Shown: positions 1-8,964 of the stretch, in pieces
How the letters are laid out: each line of letters begins with the position of its first letter
How positions within the stretch are numbered: the stretch's first letter is position 1
DNA from: Amycolatopsis tolypomycina
GTDB lineage: Bacteria; Actinomycetota; Actinomycetes; Mycobacteriales; Pseudonocardiaceae
Direction of reading: 5' to 3'
NCBI RefSeq assembly: GCF_900105945.1
Contig: NZ_FNSO01000004.1
Span: 6,080,001-6,144,000, forward strand
DNA: 64,000 nt
Made by a program: the position numbers and the translations under genes
The notes under the pieces: generated by a model
Databases searched by the model: none
Seen by the model: the letters and a program-made list of their open reading frames with translations, nothing else
Told to the model about the DNA's origin: nothing

Positions 1-1474
1 TCCGCGGCCGCCCGCCGGTCGACGGGTACGTCAGGACCAGTTCGCCGATGCCCGCGAGCCGGTCGAGCAGTTCCCGGACCGACAGGTTCATCCCGGCCCG
101 GTCGGCCTCGCGGCGCATCAGGTGGGTCACCGTCGCCGCCAGCACCGACACCAGGCCGTGCGCGGCGATCCGCTGCCGCGTCCACTCCCAGCGCGGGGTC
201 GGGCCGGTGAGGGCGGGCCCGGTCAGCCAGCGGAACGTCGACTCCAGGTGGGTGCGGGCGCGGTAGGCCGTGACGACGTCGCCGACCGGCCAGTCCCGGT
301 CGGTGACCAGCACCTGCTTGCCGAAGAACTCGTCGTCGAGCCGGGCCAGCGCGGCGGAGTCGATCCGCCGTTCCACCCGGATCTCGCCGGGCCGGGTGCC
401 GCTGAGCACGGCGGTGAGGACGCGTTCGATGCGCCGGCCGCGGGTGACCCGGCCGATTTCGGCGTGCACCTGCGCGCGGTCGCCGCGGTGGGTGCCCGCG
501 GCCAGGGCCTCGGCGAGGCCGTCGAGCTCCCGGGTCGCGGTGGCCAGCTCGTCGGCGAACGCCCGGGACTGCGCCGCGTGCAGCGTCGCCGAGTGGGTCA
601 GGATCACCCGGCGGCGGACGCCGTCGACCACCGCGTGCGTGTCCAGCGCGGTGAGCCCGGCGAACCGCTCGGGGTCGACGCGCCTGCGGGCGGACGCGGG
701 CTGCGTGAGCAGCTCCGGGTGGTCGGTCAGCGGCAGCGAGCCGACGAACCCGCTGCGGGAACCGAGGTCGAGCTGCGCGGCCTGCCCGGCGTGGAACACC
801 AGGGTGGCCGGGCCCAGCTCGCCGGTCAGCGCGGCGAACGTCGGGGCGTTGTCGCGGCGGTACAGCCGCGAGGCCAGCGGGATGGCGCCGTCGCGGGTGA
901 CGCGCAGCCCCACGCCGGCGAGCACCTCCCGGCAGGCCGAGGGCAGCGTGCAGTCCGCGGGGGCGAACACGGCGAACTGCGGGACGTCGACGGCGAGGGC
1001 CTCGTGGTCGTCGAGCGTCTCGAGGACGGCGGCGGAAACGGTCTCCTCGATGCCCGCGATCCGCTCCGGGGTCAGGCGTTCCAGCGCCCGCCACAGGCCA
1101 TCCACTGTGGACAGCCGGGTCAGGTCCGCGGCCGGGCTCGCCGCCCACCACTCGCCGATCGGCGTCTCCGGAGCGGTCGCCCGGTGCAGCACCGCCACGG
1201 CGAGGGCCTGCCCCAGCGACGGCTTCGCGCGCACGACGTCGTCGACGCGGGCGACGAAGCGCAGCCGGGACAGCGTCGCCCACACCGCGGCGACCTCGCC
1301 GTACGTCCGGTACGACGCCGACGCGGGCTCGCCGCCAGGGACGGCGCGCGCGATCTCGTCGGCCGTGCCGAGGTAACGCTGGGTCACCACCCGCGGCTTG
1401 CCGTCCACCCGGGCGGACTCCGCCAGGTAGTAGTACGTCCGCCCGCCGATCTTCTTGCCGACCACCGATGCCAC
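1..1474 (-). CDS. IS1634-like (IS4 superfamily) transposase, 3' end cut by window edge
   Basis: DDE-type transposase of the IS1634 kind, which would cut and paste an insertion sequence. The frame opens at GTG 1474 (or GTG 1465, better spaced from the AAAGG upstream) and stays open to the window edge. The first aspartate lies in [12 protein letters not shown] and the glutamate in [14 protein letters not shown]. Between them is the usual [20 protein letters not shown] block. The family's second aspartate sits in a VFDAGQ motif, which here reads VFHAGQ, so the catalytic Asp is His. This suggests an inactive or domesticated copy. No terminal inverted repeats can be judged because one end is missing. 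The gene is divergent from fbiC. Confidence 0.8.
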   Translation of the reverse strand, partial: MASVVGKKIGGRTYYYLAESARVDGKPRVVTQRYLGTADEIARAVPGGEPASASYRTYGEVAAVWATLSRLRFVARVDDVVRAKPSLGQALAVAVLHRATAPETPIGEWWAASPAADLTRLSTVDGLWRALERLTPERIAGIEETVSAAVLETLDDHEALAVDVPQFAVFAPADCTLPSACREVLAGVGLRVTRDGAIPLASRLYRRDNAPTFAALTGELGPATLVFHAGQAAQLDLGSRSGFVGSLPLTDHPELLTQPASARRRVDPERFAGLTALDTHAVVDGVRRRVILTHSATLHAAQSRAFADELATATRELDGLAEALAAGTHRGDRAQVHAEIGRVTRGRRIERVLTAVLSGTRPGEIRVERRIDSAALARLDDEFFGKQVLVTDRDWPVGDVVTAYRARTHLESTFRWLTGPALTGPTPRWEWTRQRIAAHGLVSVLAATVTHLMRREADRAGMNLSVRELLDRLAGIGELVLTYPSTGGRPR

Positions 1475-1618
1475 CCTTTAGGTAATACACGCCGACGCAC
1501 TGATCGACAACCAAGCGAACCCGCTGACCTGCGACGACGATCACCCGCGGGACACGGCCGACACAGGTGCGGAACACACACTGGCTGGTCCCGCGAGGAC
1601 GGTCCTAGCGTGGGCGGA

Positions 1619-4207
1619 ATGGGACCCGAACCCGACGCCACCACCCCGACCGCCTCCGCGATGCGCCGCGCGCTCGCCCGGGCGCGTGACGGGAAGACAC
1701 TCGACGTAGCCGAAGCGAGCGTCCTGCTGCACGCTCGCGGTGACGACCTCACCAAGCTGTCCGAGTACGCCTCGCGCATCCGCGACGCCGGTCTGGCCGA
1801 GGCCGGGCGCGCCGGGATCATCACCTACAGCAAGAAGGTGTTCATCCCGCTGACCCGCCTGTGTCGCGACCGCTGCGGCTACTGCACTTTCGTCACCGTG
1901 CCCGGTCGCCTGGAGTCACCGTTCCTGTCCCCGGACGAGGTCCTCGACATCGCTCGCAAGGGTGCCGAGATGGGCTGCAAGGAAGCCCTTTTCACGCTCG
2001 GCGACCGGCCCGAGGACCGGTGGAAGGCCGCCCGCGAGTGGCTGGACGCGCACGGCTACGACGACACGCTCTCCTATGTCCGCGCGATGGCGATCCGGGT
2101 GCTCGAGGAGACCGGCCTGCTGCCGCACCTCAACCCCGGCGTGCTGACCTGGCAGGACTTCCAGCGGCTCAAGCCGGTCGCGCCGTCGATGGGCATGATG
2201 CTGGAGACCACGGCGACCCGGCTGTGGAGCGAGAAGGGCGGGCCGCACTACGGCTCGCCCGACAAGGACCCCGCGGTCCGGCTGCGGGTGCTCGAAGACG
2301 CCGGACGCAGCTCGGTCCCGTTCACCACCGGGGTCCTGATCGGCATCGGCGAGACGTTCGAAGAGCGCGCGGACGCGCTGTTCGAGATCCGCAAGGTCGC
2401 CAAGACCTACGGCGGCATCCAGGAAGTCATCGTGCAGAACTTCCGGGCCAAGCCGGACACGAAGATGCGCGCGACGCCGGACGCCGACCTCGAGGAGCTG
2501 GCCGCGAACATCGCCGTCGCGCGGCTGGTGCTCGGCCCGAAGATGCGCATCCAGGCGCCGCCGAACCTGATCGGCAGCCAGTACGACCTGATGATCCGCG
2601 CCGGCATCGACGACTGGGGCGGCGTCTCGCCGCTGACCCCGGACCACGTCAACCCGGAACGCGCGTGGCCGCAGATCGACGAGCTCGCCCGCCGCACCGA
2701 GAAGGCCGGCTTCGAGCTCAAGGAGCGGCTGACGATCTACCCGGAGTACGTCAAGGCGGGCGAGCCGTGGCTGGACCCGCGGATCACCCGGCACGTCGCC
2801 GCGCTCGTCGACTACGAGACGGGGCTGGCCCGCGAGGACGCGAAGCCGGTCGGCATCCCGTGGCAGGAGCCGGACGGCGGCTGGCAGGAGTCCGGCCGCA
2901 CCGACCTGCACACCGAGATCGACACCAGCGGCCGCAGCGAGGACCGCCGCAGCGACTTCGACTCCGTGTACGGGGACTGGAAGGAGATCGGCGACCGGAT
3001 CAAGACCGGGCCGGCCAAGTTCGACACGGACATCCTGGAAGCCTTGCGCAGCGCGGAAAAGGACCCCGCGGGCCTGTCCGACGACGCCGCGCTCGCACTG
3101 CTGCACGCGGACGGTCGCGAACTCGACGCCTTCACCCGGATCGCCGACGACCTGCGGCGCGAGACGGTCGGCGACGACGTCACTTTCGTCGTCACGCGGA
3201 ACATCAACTTCACGAACGTCTGCTACACGGGTTGCCGTTTCTGCGCCTTCGCGCAGCGTCGCACCGACGCCGACGCGTACACGCTCTCGCCGGAGCAGGT
3301 CGGCGACCGCGTCGACGAGGCGTGGGCCGCGGGCGCGACCGAGATCTGCATGCAGGGCGGCATCCACCCCGACCTGCCGGGCACCGCGTACTTCGACCTC
3401 GCGGCCGAGGTCAAGCGCCGTCAGCCGGAGATCCACCTGCACTCCTACAGCCCGATGGAGGTCGTGAACGGCGCTTCGCGGACCAACCTGTCGCTTCGCG
3501 ACTGGCTGATCAAGGCGAAGGAGTCCGGCGTGGACTCGCTGCCGGGCACGGCGGCGGAGATCCTCGACGACGACGTCCGCTGGGTGCTCACCAAGGGCAA
3601 GCTGCCGACGTCGGAGTGGATCAAGGTGGTGACCACGGCGCACGAGGTCGGGCTGCCGACGACGTCCACGATGATGTACGGCCACGTCGACACCCCGGCG
3701 CACTGGGTCGCGCACCTGAAGCTGCTGGCCCGGCTGCAGCGCGAAGGCCTGGAGAAGCACGGCCGGCGCGGGTTCACCGAGTTCGTGCTGCTGCCGTTCA
3801 TCCACCAGAGCGCGCCGATCTACCTGGCCGGGCTCGCCCGCCCGGGCACGACGCTGCGCGAGAACCGCGCGGTGCACGCGCTGGCCAGGGTCCTGCTGCA
3901 CGGCATGATCGACAACATCCAGAGCTCCTGGGTGAAGCTCGGCGAAGAGGGCAGCCGCGCCGTGCTGCAGGGCGGCGTCAACGACATCGGCGGGACGCTG
4001 ATGGAGGAGACGATCAGCCGGATGGCCGGTGCGTCGCACGGGTCGTACAAGACGATCAGTGACATGCGCGCGATGGTCGAGCCGCTGGGCCGCCCGCTGG
4101 TCCAGCGCACGACGGGCTACGGACGGCCGTCGCCGGAGCGGATCGCCGCCGCGGCAGCGTCGGACGGGGTGGCGCGCGAGGTCAGGAAGCTCCTGCCCCT
4201 CGCGTGA
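1619..4207 (+). CDS. fbiC: FO synthase FbiC (coenzyme F420 biosynthesis)
   Basis: Bifunctional radical-SAM enzyme that makes the deazaflavin FO from tyrosine and a diaminouracil intermediate, the core of coenzyme F420. The 862-residue length fits actinobacterial FbiC. Two radical-SAM cysteine clusters are visible: Cys82, Cys86 and Cys89 (CRDRCGYC) in the N-terminal CofG-like half and Cys535, Cys539 and Cys542 (CYTGCRFC) in the C-terminal CofH-like half. ATG 1619 is taken as the start. In-frame GTG 1610 is an alternative, with a GAGGA about 10 nt upstream. The open frame continues far upstream, but that part only mirrors the transposase. A strong hairpin follows the gene. Several probable F420 users occur elsewhere in the window. 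Confidence 0.97.
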   Translation: MGPEPDATTPTASAMRRALARARDGKTLDVAEASVLLHARGDDLTKLSEYASRIRDAGLAEAGRAGIITYSKKVFIPLTRLCRDRCGYCTFVTVPGRLESPFLSPDEVLDIARKGAEMGCKEALFTLGDRPEDRWKAAREWLDAHGYDDTLSYVRAMAIRVLEETGLLPHLNPGVLTWQDFQRLKPVAPSMGMMLETTATRLWSEKGGPHYGSPDKDPAVRLRVLEDAGRSSVPFTTGVLIGIGETFEERADALFEIRKVAKTYGGIQEVIVQNFRAKPDTKMRATPDADLEELAANIAVARLVLGPKMRIQAPPNLIGSQYDLMIRAGIDDWGGVSPLTPDHVNPERAWPQIDELARRTEKAGFELKERLTIYPEYVKAGEPWLDPRITRHVAALVDYETGLAREDAKPVGIPWQEPDGGWQESGRTDLHTEIDTSGRSEDRRSDFDSVYGDWKEIGDRIKTGPAKFDTDILEALRSAEKDPAGLSDDAALALLHADGRELDAFTRIADDLRRETVGDDVTFVVTRNINFTNVCYTGCRFCAFAQRRTDADAYTLSPEQVGDRVDEAWAAGATEICMQGGIHPDLPGTAYFDLAAEVKRRQPEIHLHSYSPMEVVNGASRTNLSLRDWLIKAKESGVDSLPGTAAEILDDDVRWVLTKGKLPTSEWIKVVTTAHEVGLPTTSTMMYGHVDTPAHWVAHLKLLARLQREGLEKHGRRGFTEFVLLPFIHQSAPIYLAGLARPGTTLRENRAVHALARVLLHGMIDNIQSSWVKLGEEGSRAVLQGGVNDIGGTLMEETISRMAGASHGSYKTISDMRAMVEPLGRPLVQRTTGYGRPSPERIAAAAASDGVAREVRKLLPLA

Positions 4208-4212
4208 GACTC

Positions 4213-4251
4213 GTGAGCGTTCCGGGCGGTGACACCGCCCGGAACGCTCAC
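4213..4251. terminator. Perfect hairpin between convergent genes
   Basis: An 18-bp perfect stem closes on a 3-nt loop (GAC) between the fbiC stop and the stop of the convergent CHAP gene. It has no long T-run, as is common in actinomycetes, and can serve both strands. Confidence 0.8.
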
Positions 4252-4891
4252 TGGTTTGGTTCAGTCGGTGATGGGGTGGTTGTCGACGACGGTCCAGGTG
4301 CCGTTTTGGCCGTTGCTGCCGAGGTAGTTGTGGACGAGGTAGCCGTCCATGGATCGGGCGTAGACCTCGACCGAGCGTCGTGACTGGTGGAACACCGCGG
4401 TCGGGGTGTTGCTGATGGTCCAGGTACCCACAGTGGTCCAGACGCCGTGCTGGCCGTCGGGCAGCAGGTAGTTGTGGATCAGGAAGTTGTCGGTCGCGCG
4501 GGCGTAGATTTCGATCGAGCGGGAGTTCGGGTTGTAGACCGCGGCCGGGGTGTCGGCGATCTTCCAGTTCCCCACCACGCTCCAGCTACCGTTCTGCCCG
4601 TCGGTACCCAGATAGTTGTGCAGCAGGTAGCCGTCGGTGGCGCGGGCGTAGACCTCCACCGACCGGCGGGCGTCGTTGAACACCGGCGCAGGCGAACCGG
4701 TGATCTTCCAGTTCCCCACCACCGTCCAGGTGCCGTGCTGGCCGTTGGGCAGCAGATAGTTGTGCAGCAAGAACTCATCGGTGGCGCGGGCGTAGATCTC
4801 GATCGAGCGGGAATTCGGGTTGTACACCGCCGCCGGCGTCTCAGAGATCTTCCAGTCCCCCACCACCGACCAGTAACCGTTCTGGCCCGAG
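4243..4891 (-). repeat. Long inverted repeat, minus-strand arm
   Basis: Partner of the arm at 9975-10614, in opposite orientation and about 5 kb away. Silent sites are preserved, so the match is more than selection on protein. It points to recent duplication or ongoing gene conversion. Confidence 0.85.
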
Positions 4892-5811
4892 GCGTCGAGG
4901 AAGGTGTGGATCAGGTAGTTGTCGGTGGACCGGGCATACACCTCGACGGCCCGGGAGCCGGGGTTGTACACCGCGGCCGGCGAACTGGCGATCTTCCAGT
5001 CACCGACCCGGGTCCACGGCCCGTACTGGCCGTCCGCACCGATGTAGGAGTGGATCAGGTAGCCCAGCGTGTCCCGGGCGTAGATCTCCACCGCCCGCGA
5101 GTTGGGGTTGTACACCGACACCGGGCGGCCCACGATCTGCCACGGCCCGTTCACGCTCCACGCTCCGGACTTCCCGTCCGTGCCCAGGTACGTGTGCGCG
5201 AGCAGCCCGTCGGTGCCGCGGGCGAACATCTCCACCGACGCCGTCCACGCGTTGAACGTCCCCTCCCCACCCGGCGGCGGGCTCTGCTCGGGCGCCGCGT
5301 CCTGGATGCCGGCCGGGCGGACGTACCGGACACTGCCCCAGTCGGTCGCCCGGTGCCAGTCCTGGAAGCGGACGCTGCCGGGAGAGCTGCCCTCGTTGCC
5401 GCCGATCGTCTGCACCATGCCGTCCGCGCGCACGCCGACCACGAGGTTGACGTGCTCCGCCCAGCTGACGCCGTCGTAGTTGTAGACGACGGCGTCGCCG
5501 ACGTGCGGTTCGCCGGTCGTCGTCCCGCGCTGCTGGCCGTAGGCCGCGACGCTCGCCGCCGCCGGGCCGATGCCCGCGGTGTCGATCCCGGCCGTGTCCC
5601 AGACCCACTTGACGAAGTCGGAACACCAGGCGTCGGGATCGCACCGCCAGCCGCCGGTCGAACAGCCCTTGCCCAGCTGCCCCTGCGCGACCGCGGTGAT
5701 GTCCTGCCCCGTTGCCGCGGCCGCCTCGGCACCCCCGAACGGCACGCTCACCAGCATGGCCAGCGCCGCGCCTGCCAGTGTCGTGGCCACGCGTCTCGCC
5801 TTGATCGTCAT
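4261..5811 (-). CDS. Secreted CHAP-domain cell-wall hydrolase with seven-bladed lectin-like propeller
   Basis: Predicted extracellular peptidoglycan amidase or endopeptidase, 516 residues. Residues 1-33 form a signal peptide ending in an Ala-rich stretch. A CHAP domain covers about 35-170, with the probable nucleophile Cys63 (DAWCSDFVKW) and His120 (WAEHVNLVV). A PPPGGEG linker leads to residues 187-516, seven repeats of about 47 residues of the type SVEVYARATDGYLLHNYL...WSVVGNWK. This resembles PLL-type fucose-binding beta-propeller lectins. ATG 5811 follows GGAGGA; the longer open frame upstream is a shadow of the regulator. The propeller is nearly identical, in DNA as well, to that of the GH73 gene at 8961. 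Target cell wall and sugar ligand are unknown. Confidence 0.85.
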   Translation of the reverse strand: MTIKARRVATTLAGAALAMLVSVPFGGAEAAAATGQDITAVAQGQLGKGCSTGGWRCDPDAWCSDFVKWVWDTAGIDTAGIGPAAASVAAYGQQRGTTTGEPHVGDAVVYNYDGVSWAEHVNLVVGVRADGMVQTIGGNEGSSPGSVRFQDWHRATDWGSVRYVRPAGIQDAAPEQSPPPGGEGTFNAWTASVEMFARGTDGLLAHTYLGTDGKSGAWSVNGPWQIVGRPVSVYNPNSRAVEIYARDTLGYLIHSYIGADGQYGPWTRVGDWKIASSPAAVYNPGSRAVEVYARSTDNYLIHTFLDASGQNGYWSVVGDWKISETPAAVYNPNSRSIEIYARATDEFLLHNYLLPNGQHGTWTVVGNWKITGSPAPVFNDARRSVEVYARATDGYLLHNYLGTDGQNGSWSVVGNWKIADTPAAVYNPNSRSIEIYARATDNFLIHNYLLPDGQHGVWTTVGTWTISNTPTAVFHQSRRSVEVYARSMDGYLVHNYLGSNGQNGTWTVVDNHPITD

Positions 5812-5949
5812 CCGTACCCCGTCCTCCGGTGGCGGATCCCCTCCGCCGGTCGATTCCAGAGTGGGTTCCCGCTCTCCGAAGAACCTGTGAACGCGTCTTG
5901 AGATGTCCCGGATGTCCGGGAATGCTGGCGGGGAGGACGGGGGGTAGGG
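5812..5949. promoter_or_regulatory. Divergent promoter region of CHAP gene and AfsR-like regulator
   Basis: This 138-bp region must hold promoters in both directions. Two adjacent 9-bp direct repeats, ATGTCCCGG (5903-5911) and ATGTCCGGG (5912-5920), stand 30 nt before the regulator start. They are a candidate site for the SARP protein itself, since SARPs bind tandem repeats. Binding is inference. Confidence 0.35.
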
Positions 5950-8900
5950 ATGCGGGTGTTGCTGCTCGGCACTGTCCAGGTCGAGTCCGGCGGGCGGCAG
6001 CTGAGCCTGGGCGGTCCCAAGCCGCGCGGGCTGCTCGCGGTCCTCGCCGCGAACGCCGGGCAGGTCGTCTCGCTCGATCAGCTGGTGGACGCGCTCTGGG
6101 ACGACGTCGCGGCGGTCGACATCCGCGGCGCGGTCTACACCTACGTCTCCACGCTGCGCCGGGAACTCGGCGACGTGCTGGTTCGCTCGGCGGGCGGCTA
6201 CGTGCTCGACCTGCCGCCGGAGGACGTCGACGTCCTGCTCTTCGACCGGCACCTGACGGAAGGGCGCCGGGCCGGCGACCCCGCGACCGCGGCCGAGCGG
6301 CTGCGGGCCGGGCTCGAGCTGTGGCGCGGTACCCCGTTGACCGGCGTTCAGGGCCGGTGGGCGGAGGGCGAACGGGCGCGGCTCGGCGAGCAGCGCCTGG
6401 CCGCGCTCGAAGACCGGCTCGCGGCGGAGCTGGCCCTGGGCTGGGGCAACCGGCTCGTCGGCGAGATCACCGCGCTGACCGCCGAACACCCGCTGCGGGA
6501 GCGGCTGCACGCGCACCGCGTCACCGCGCTCACCCAGGCGGGCCGCCGGGCCGAGGCCCTGGCGCACTTCCGCGCGGTGCGGCGTGAGCTCGCCGACGAA
6601 CTCGGCGTCGACCCCGGCCCGGAGCTGACGGCCGCGCACGAGCGGGCGCTGCGGGCGGATGCCGGCCCCGGCGAGCCCGCGCCCGTGCCCGCGCAGCTGC
6701 CCACCGACGTCGCCGACTTCACGGGCCGTGCCGAGGACGTCCGCGTGCTGACCGCCGTGCTGACCGCGCGGCCGGGTGCCGCGGTCCCGGTCTGCGCGGT
6801 GTCGGGCCAGCCGGGAGCGGGCAAGAGCACCTTGGCCCGGCACGTCGCGCACCTGGTCCGCGACGGCTACCCGGACGGCCAGCTCTACGCGGCGCTCTCG
6901 GGCACGCGTCCGGTGGTCGCCGAACCGGCCGAGGTGCTCGGGGGCTTCCTGCGGGCGCTCGGCGTCCCCGAGACGTCGATCCCGCCGGGGCTCGACGACC
7001 GCGTCACGCGGTTCCGGTCCGAGCTGGCCGGGCGGCGGGTGCTGCTGGTGCTCGACGACGCCGCGGACGAGCGGCAGGTCCGGCCGCTCCTGCCCGGCGC
7101 CCCCGGGTGCGCGGTGCTGGTCACCAGCCGGAACAGGCTGAGCGCTTTGGAAGGCGCCCACCAGCGCGACCTGCGGGTGCTGCCGGACGCGGAAGCGCTG
7201 CAGCTGCTGGACGTCGTCGTCGGCGACCGGCGTGTCGCCCGGGAACCGGCCGCGGCCGCGGAGATCACGCGGCTGTGCGGCAGGCTCCCGCTCGCCGTGC
7301 GGATCGCGGGGGCACGGCTGGCCGCCCGGCCGCACTGGCCGCTGGCCAAGCTGGCGAACCGGCTCCGCGCCGAGCGCAGCGTGCTCGCCGAGCTGTCCAT
7401 CGGCGACCTCGAGGTCCGGGGCAGTCTGGCCCTGAGCTACCACAGCCTCGCCGAACGCGAGCGCACGGCGTTGCGGCGCCTGGGTTTCCTTGAGGTTCCG
7501 TCGTTCGCGCCCTGGCTGCTGGTCCCGCTGCTGGACTGTCCGGCCGACGTGGCCGAGGAGGTCCTGGAACGGCTGGTGGACTGCCGGCTCGTCGACGTCG
7601 GCGCCGGCGAACGGTACGTCCTGCACGACCTGACACGGGCGTTCGGCCGGGAGCGGGCGGTGGCGGACGAGCCGGTCGAAGACCTGAAGGAAGCCGTGGC
7701 CCGGGTCGCCGAGGACTACCTCACCCTGGTGCAGCGGGCGTCGACGTTGATCCCGAGCACGGTCGGGCCCGCGGCGGCGCCGGTCTCCCGCACGAGCCGG
7801 CTGGACGAGGCCCTCGTCGACGAACTGCTCGGCGAGCCGGGCCTGTGGTTCGACCGCGAGCAGAGCGGGCTGGTCGCCGTCGTCGAGCTGACGAGCGAGC
7901 TGGACCTGTCCGGGCACGCGGCCCGGCTCGCCGCCGCGCTGAGCTCGTCGACCTTCGCGCTGACCAACCAGTTCAGCCTGTGGTGGCGGACCCACCAGGC
8001 GGCGCTCGCGTCGGCTCAGCGAACCGGCGACCGCGGGGCCGAAGGACGGCTGCTCTGCGGTCTCGGCTGGCTGCGCTACGAGCAGGACAGGCTGGACGAA
8101 GCCGCCGACTACTACCGGCGGGCGCTGGACGCGTGGACCACCGCGGGCGACCTGCCGAGCCAGATCGGCACCCGGCTGGAGCTCGGCCGCGTCTACCGGG
8201 AGCAGGGTGACCTCCGTGCCGCGGCTGCCCTGCTGGCCGAGGCGATCCCGGTGCTCGAGCTGATGGACGAGCCCGGCACCCTGGCCCGCGCGTACCACGC
8301 CGCCGCGCTCACCCACACCGAGCTCGGCGAGCTCGAGGCCGCGCTCGACGCCTGCGGGAAGGCGATGGACGGCTACACCGGGGCGGCGGACGAACACGGC
8401 GTCGCGCACGTGCTCCGGTCGATCGGCCTCGTGCACCGCGCGGCGGGCCGGCTCGACGAAGCCGCCGCGAACTGCGACCGCGCGCTGCAGATCTTCAGAT
8501 CGGTCGGGGACCGGCTGATGTCGGCGTATGCGACGCAGTCGCTCGCGAAGATCCGGCTCCGGCAGGGGCTGGGCGCGGCCGTGCGGCGCGAGCTTGCCGA
8601 AAGCCTCGAGACCTGCAACGACATGCAGGACAGCTTCGGCCAGGCCCTGATCCTGCGGACCCTCGGCGAGCTGGAACTGTCCGAAGGCGACCCCGGGGCC
8701 GCGAAGCAGCTGCTGAACCGGGCGCTCGCGTGGTGGGAGGCGCTCAACCTGCCGCTGTGGCGGGGCCGGACCTTGCGTGATCTGTCGGTCGTCCTGGCGG
8801 CCGAAGGCGACGGCGCGGGCGCCGACCGGGCCTGGGCGGAGGCGCGCGAGCTGTTCGAACGGCACGGCAGCCGGGAAGCCGGCGAGGCCCGGCCGGTCCC

Positions 8901-8964
8901 CCGGCCGTCTCAAAAGCCGTCCGAAGGTTTCTCGGACATCGGTTCCCGACGATCGTTCCCATGA
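5950..8964 (+). CDS. AfsR/SARP-family transcriptional regulator with NB-ARC and TPR domains
   Basis: Large activator of 1004 residues. Domains in order: OmpR-like winged helix (about 1-90), BTAD (about 95-245), NB-ARC ATPase with P-loop GQPGAGKS at 286-293 and a Walker-B-like LLVLDDA, then TPR repeats over roughly 690-980. This is the AfsR layout: DNA binding and RNA polymerase recruitment at the N-terminus, ATP-dependent signalling and ligand sensing behind it. ATG 5950 follows a GGGAGGACGGG purine tract. Its last four bases overlap the start of the GH73 gene (ATGA at 8961), so the two are translationally coupled. It is divergent from the CHAP gene. The position suggests it controls both lectin-bearing hydrolases rather than an antibiotic cluster. 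Confidence 0.93.
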   Translation: MRVLLLGTVQVESGGRQLSLGGPKPRGLLAVLAANAGQVVSLDQLVDALWDDVAAVDIRGAVYTYVSTLRRELGDVLVRSAGGYVLDLPPEDVDVLLFDRHLTEGRRAGDPATAAERLRAGLELWRGTPLTGVQGRWAEGERARLGEQRLAALEDRLAAELALGWGNRLVGEITALTAEHPLRERLHAHRVTALTQAGRRAEALAHFRAVRRELADELGVDPGPELTAAHERALRADAGPGEPAPVPAQLPTDVADFTGRAEDVRVLTAVLTARPGAAVPVCAVSGQPGAGKSTLARHVAHLVRDGYPDGQLYAALSGTRPVVAEPAEVLGGFLRALGVPETSIPPGLDDRVTRFRSELAGRRVLLVLDDAADERQVRPLLPGAPGCAVLVTSRNRLSALEGAHQRDLRVLPDAEALQLLDVVVGDRRVAREPAAAAEITRLCGRLPLAVRIAGARLAARPHWPLAKLANRLRAERSVLAELSIGDLEVRGSLALSYHSLAERERTALRRLGFLEVPSFAPWLLVPLLDCPADVAEEVLERLVDCRLVDVGAGERYVLHDLTRAFGRERAVADEPVEDLKEAVARVAEDYLTLVQRASTLIPSTVGPAAAPVSRTSRLDEALVDELLGEPGLWFDREQSGLVAVVELTSELDLSGHAARLAAALSSSTFALTNQFSLWWRTHQAALASAQRTGDRGAEGRLLCGLGWLRYEQDRLDEAADYYRRALDAWTTAGDLPSQIGTRLELGRVYREQGDLRAAAALLAEAIPVLELMDEPGTLARAYHAAALTHTELGELEAALDACGKAMDGYTGAADEHGVAHVLRSIGLVHRAAGRLDEAAANCDRALQIFRSVGDRLMSAYATQSLAKIRLRQGLGAAVRRELAESLETCNDMQDSFGQALILRTLGELELSEGDPGAAKQLLNRALAWWEALNLPLWRGRTLRDLSVVLAAEGDGAGADRAWAEARELFERHGSREAGEARPVPRPSQKPSEGFSDIGSRRSFP

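Noticed and set aside
122..1618. Open frame extending fbiC about 500 codons upstream.
   Set aside because: It is antisense to the transposase, has no family match, and the FbiC-like sequence begins only at about 1619.
4261..5260. PQQ or Kelch-type propeller.
   Set aside because: The VEVYARATDxxLxH pattern and the repeat length of about 47 residues fit PLL-like lectin propellers instead.
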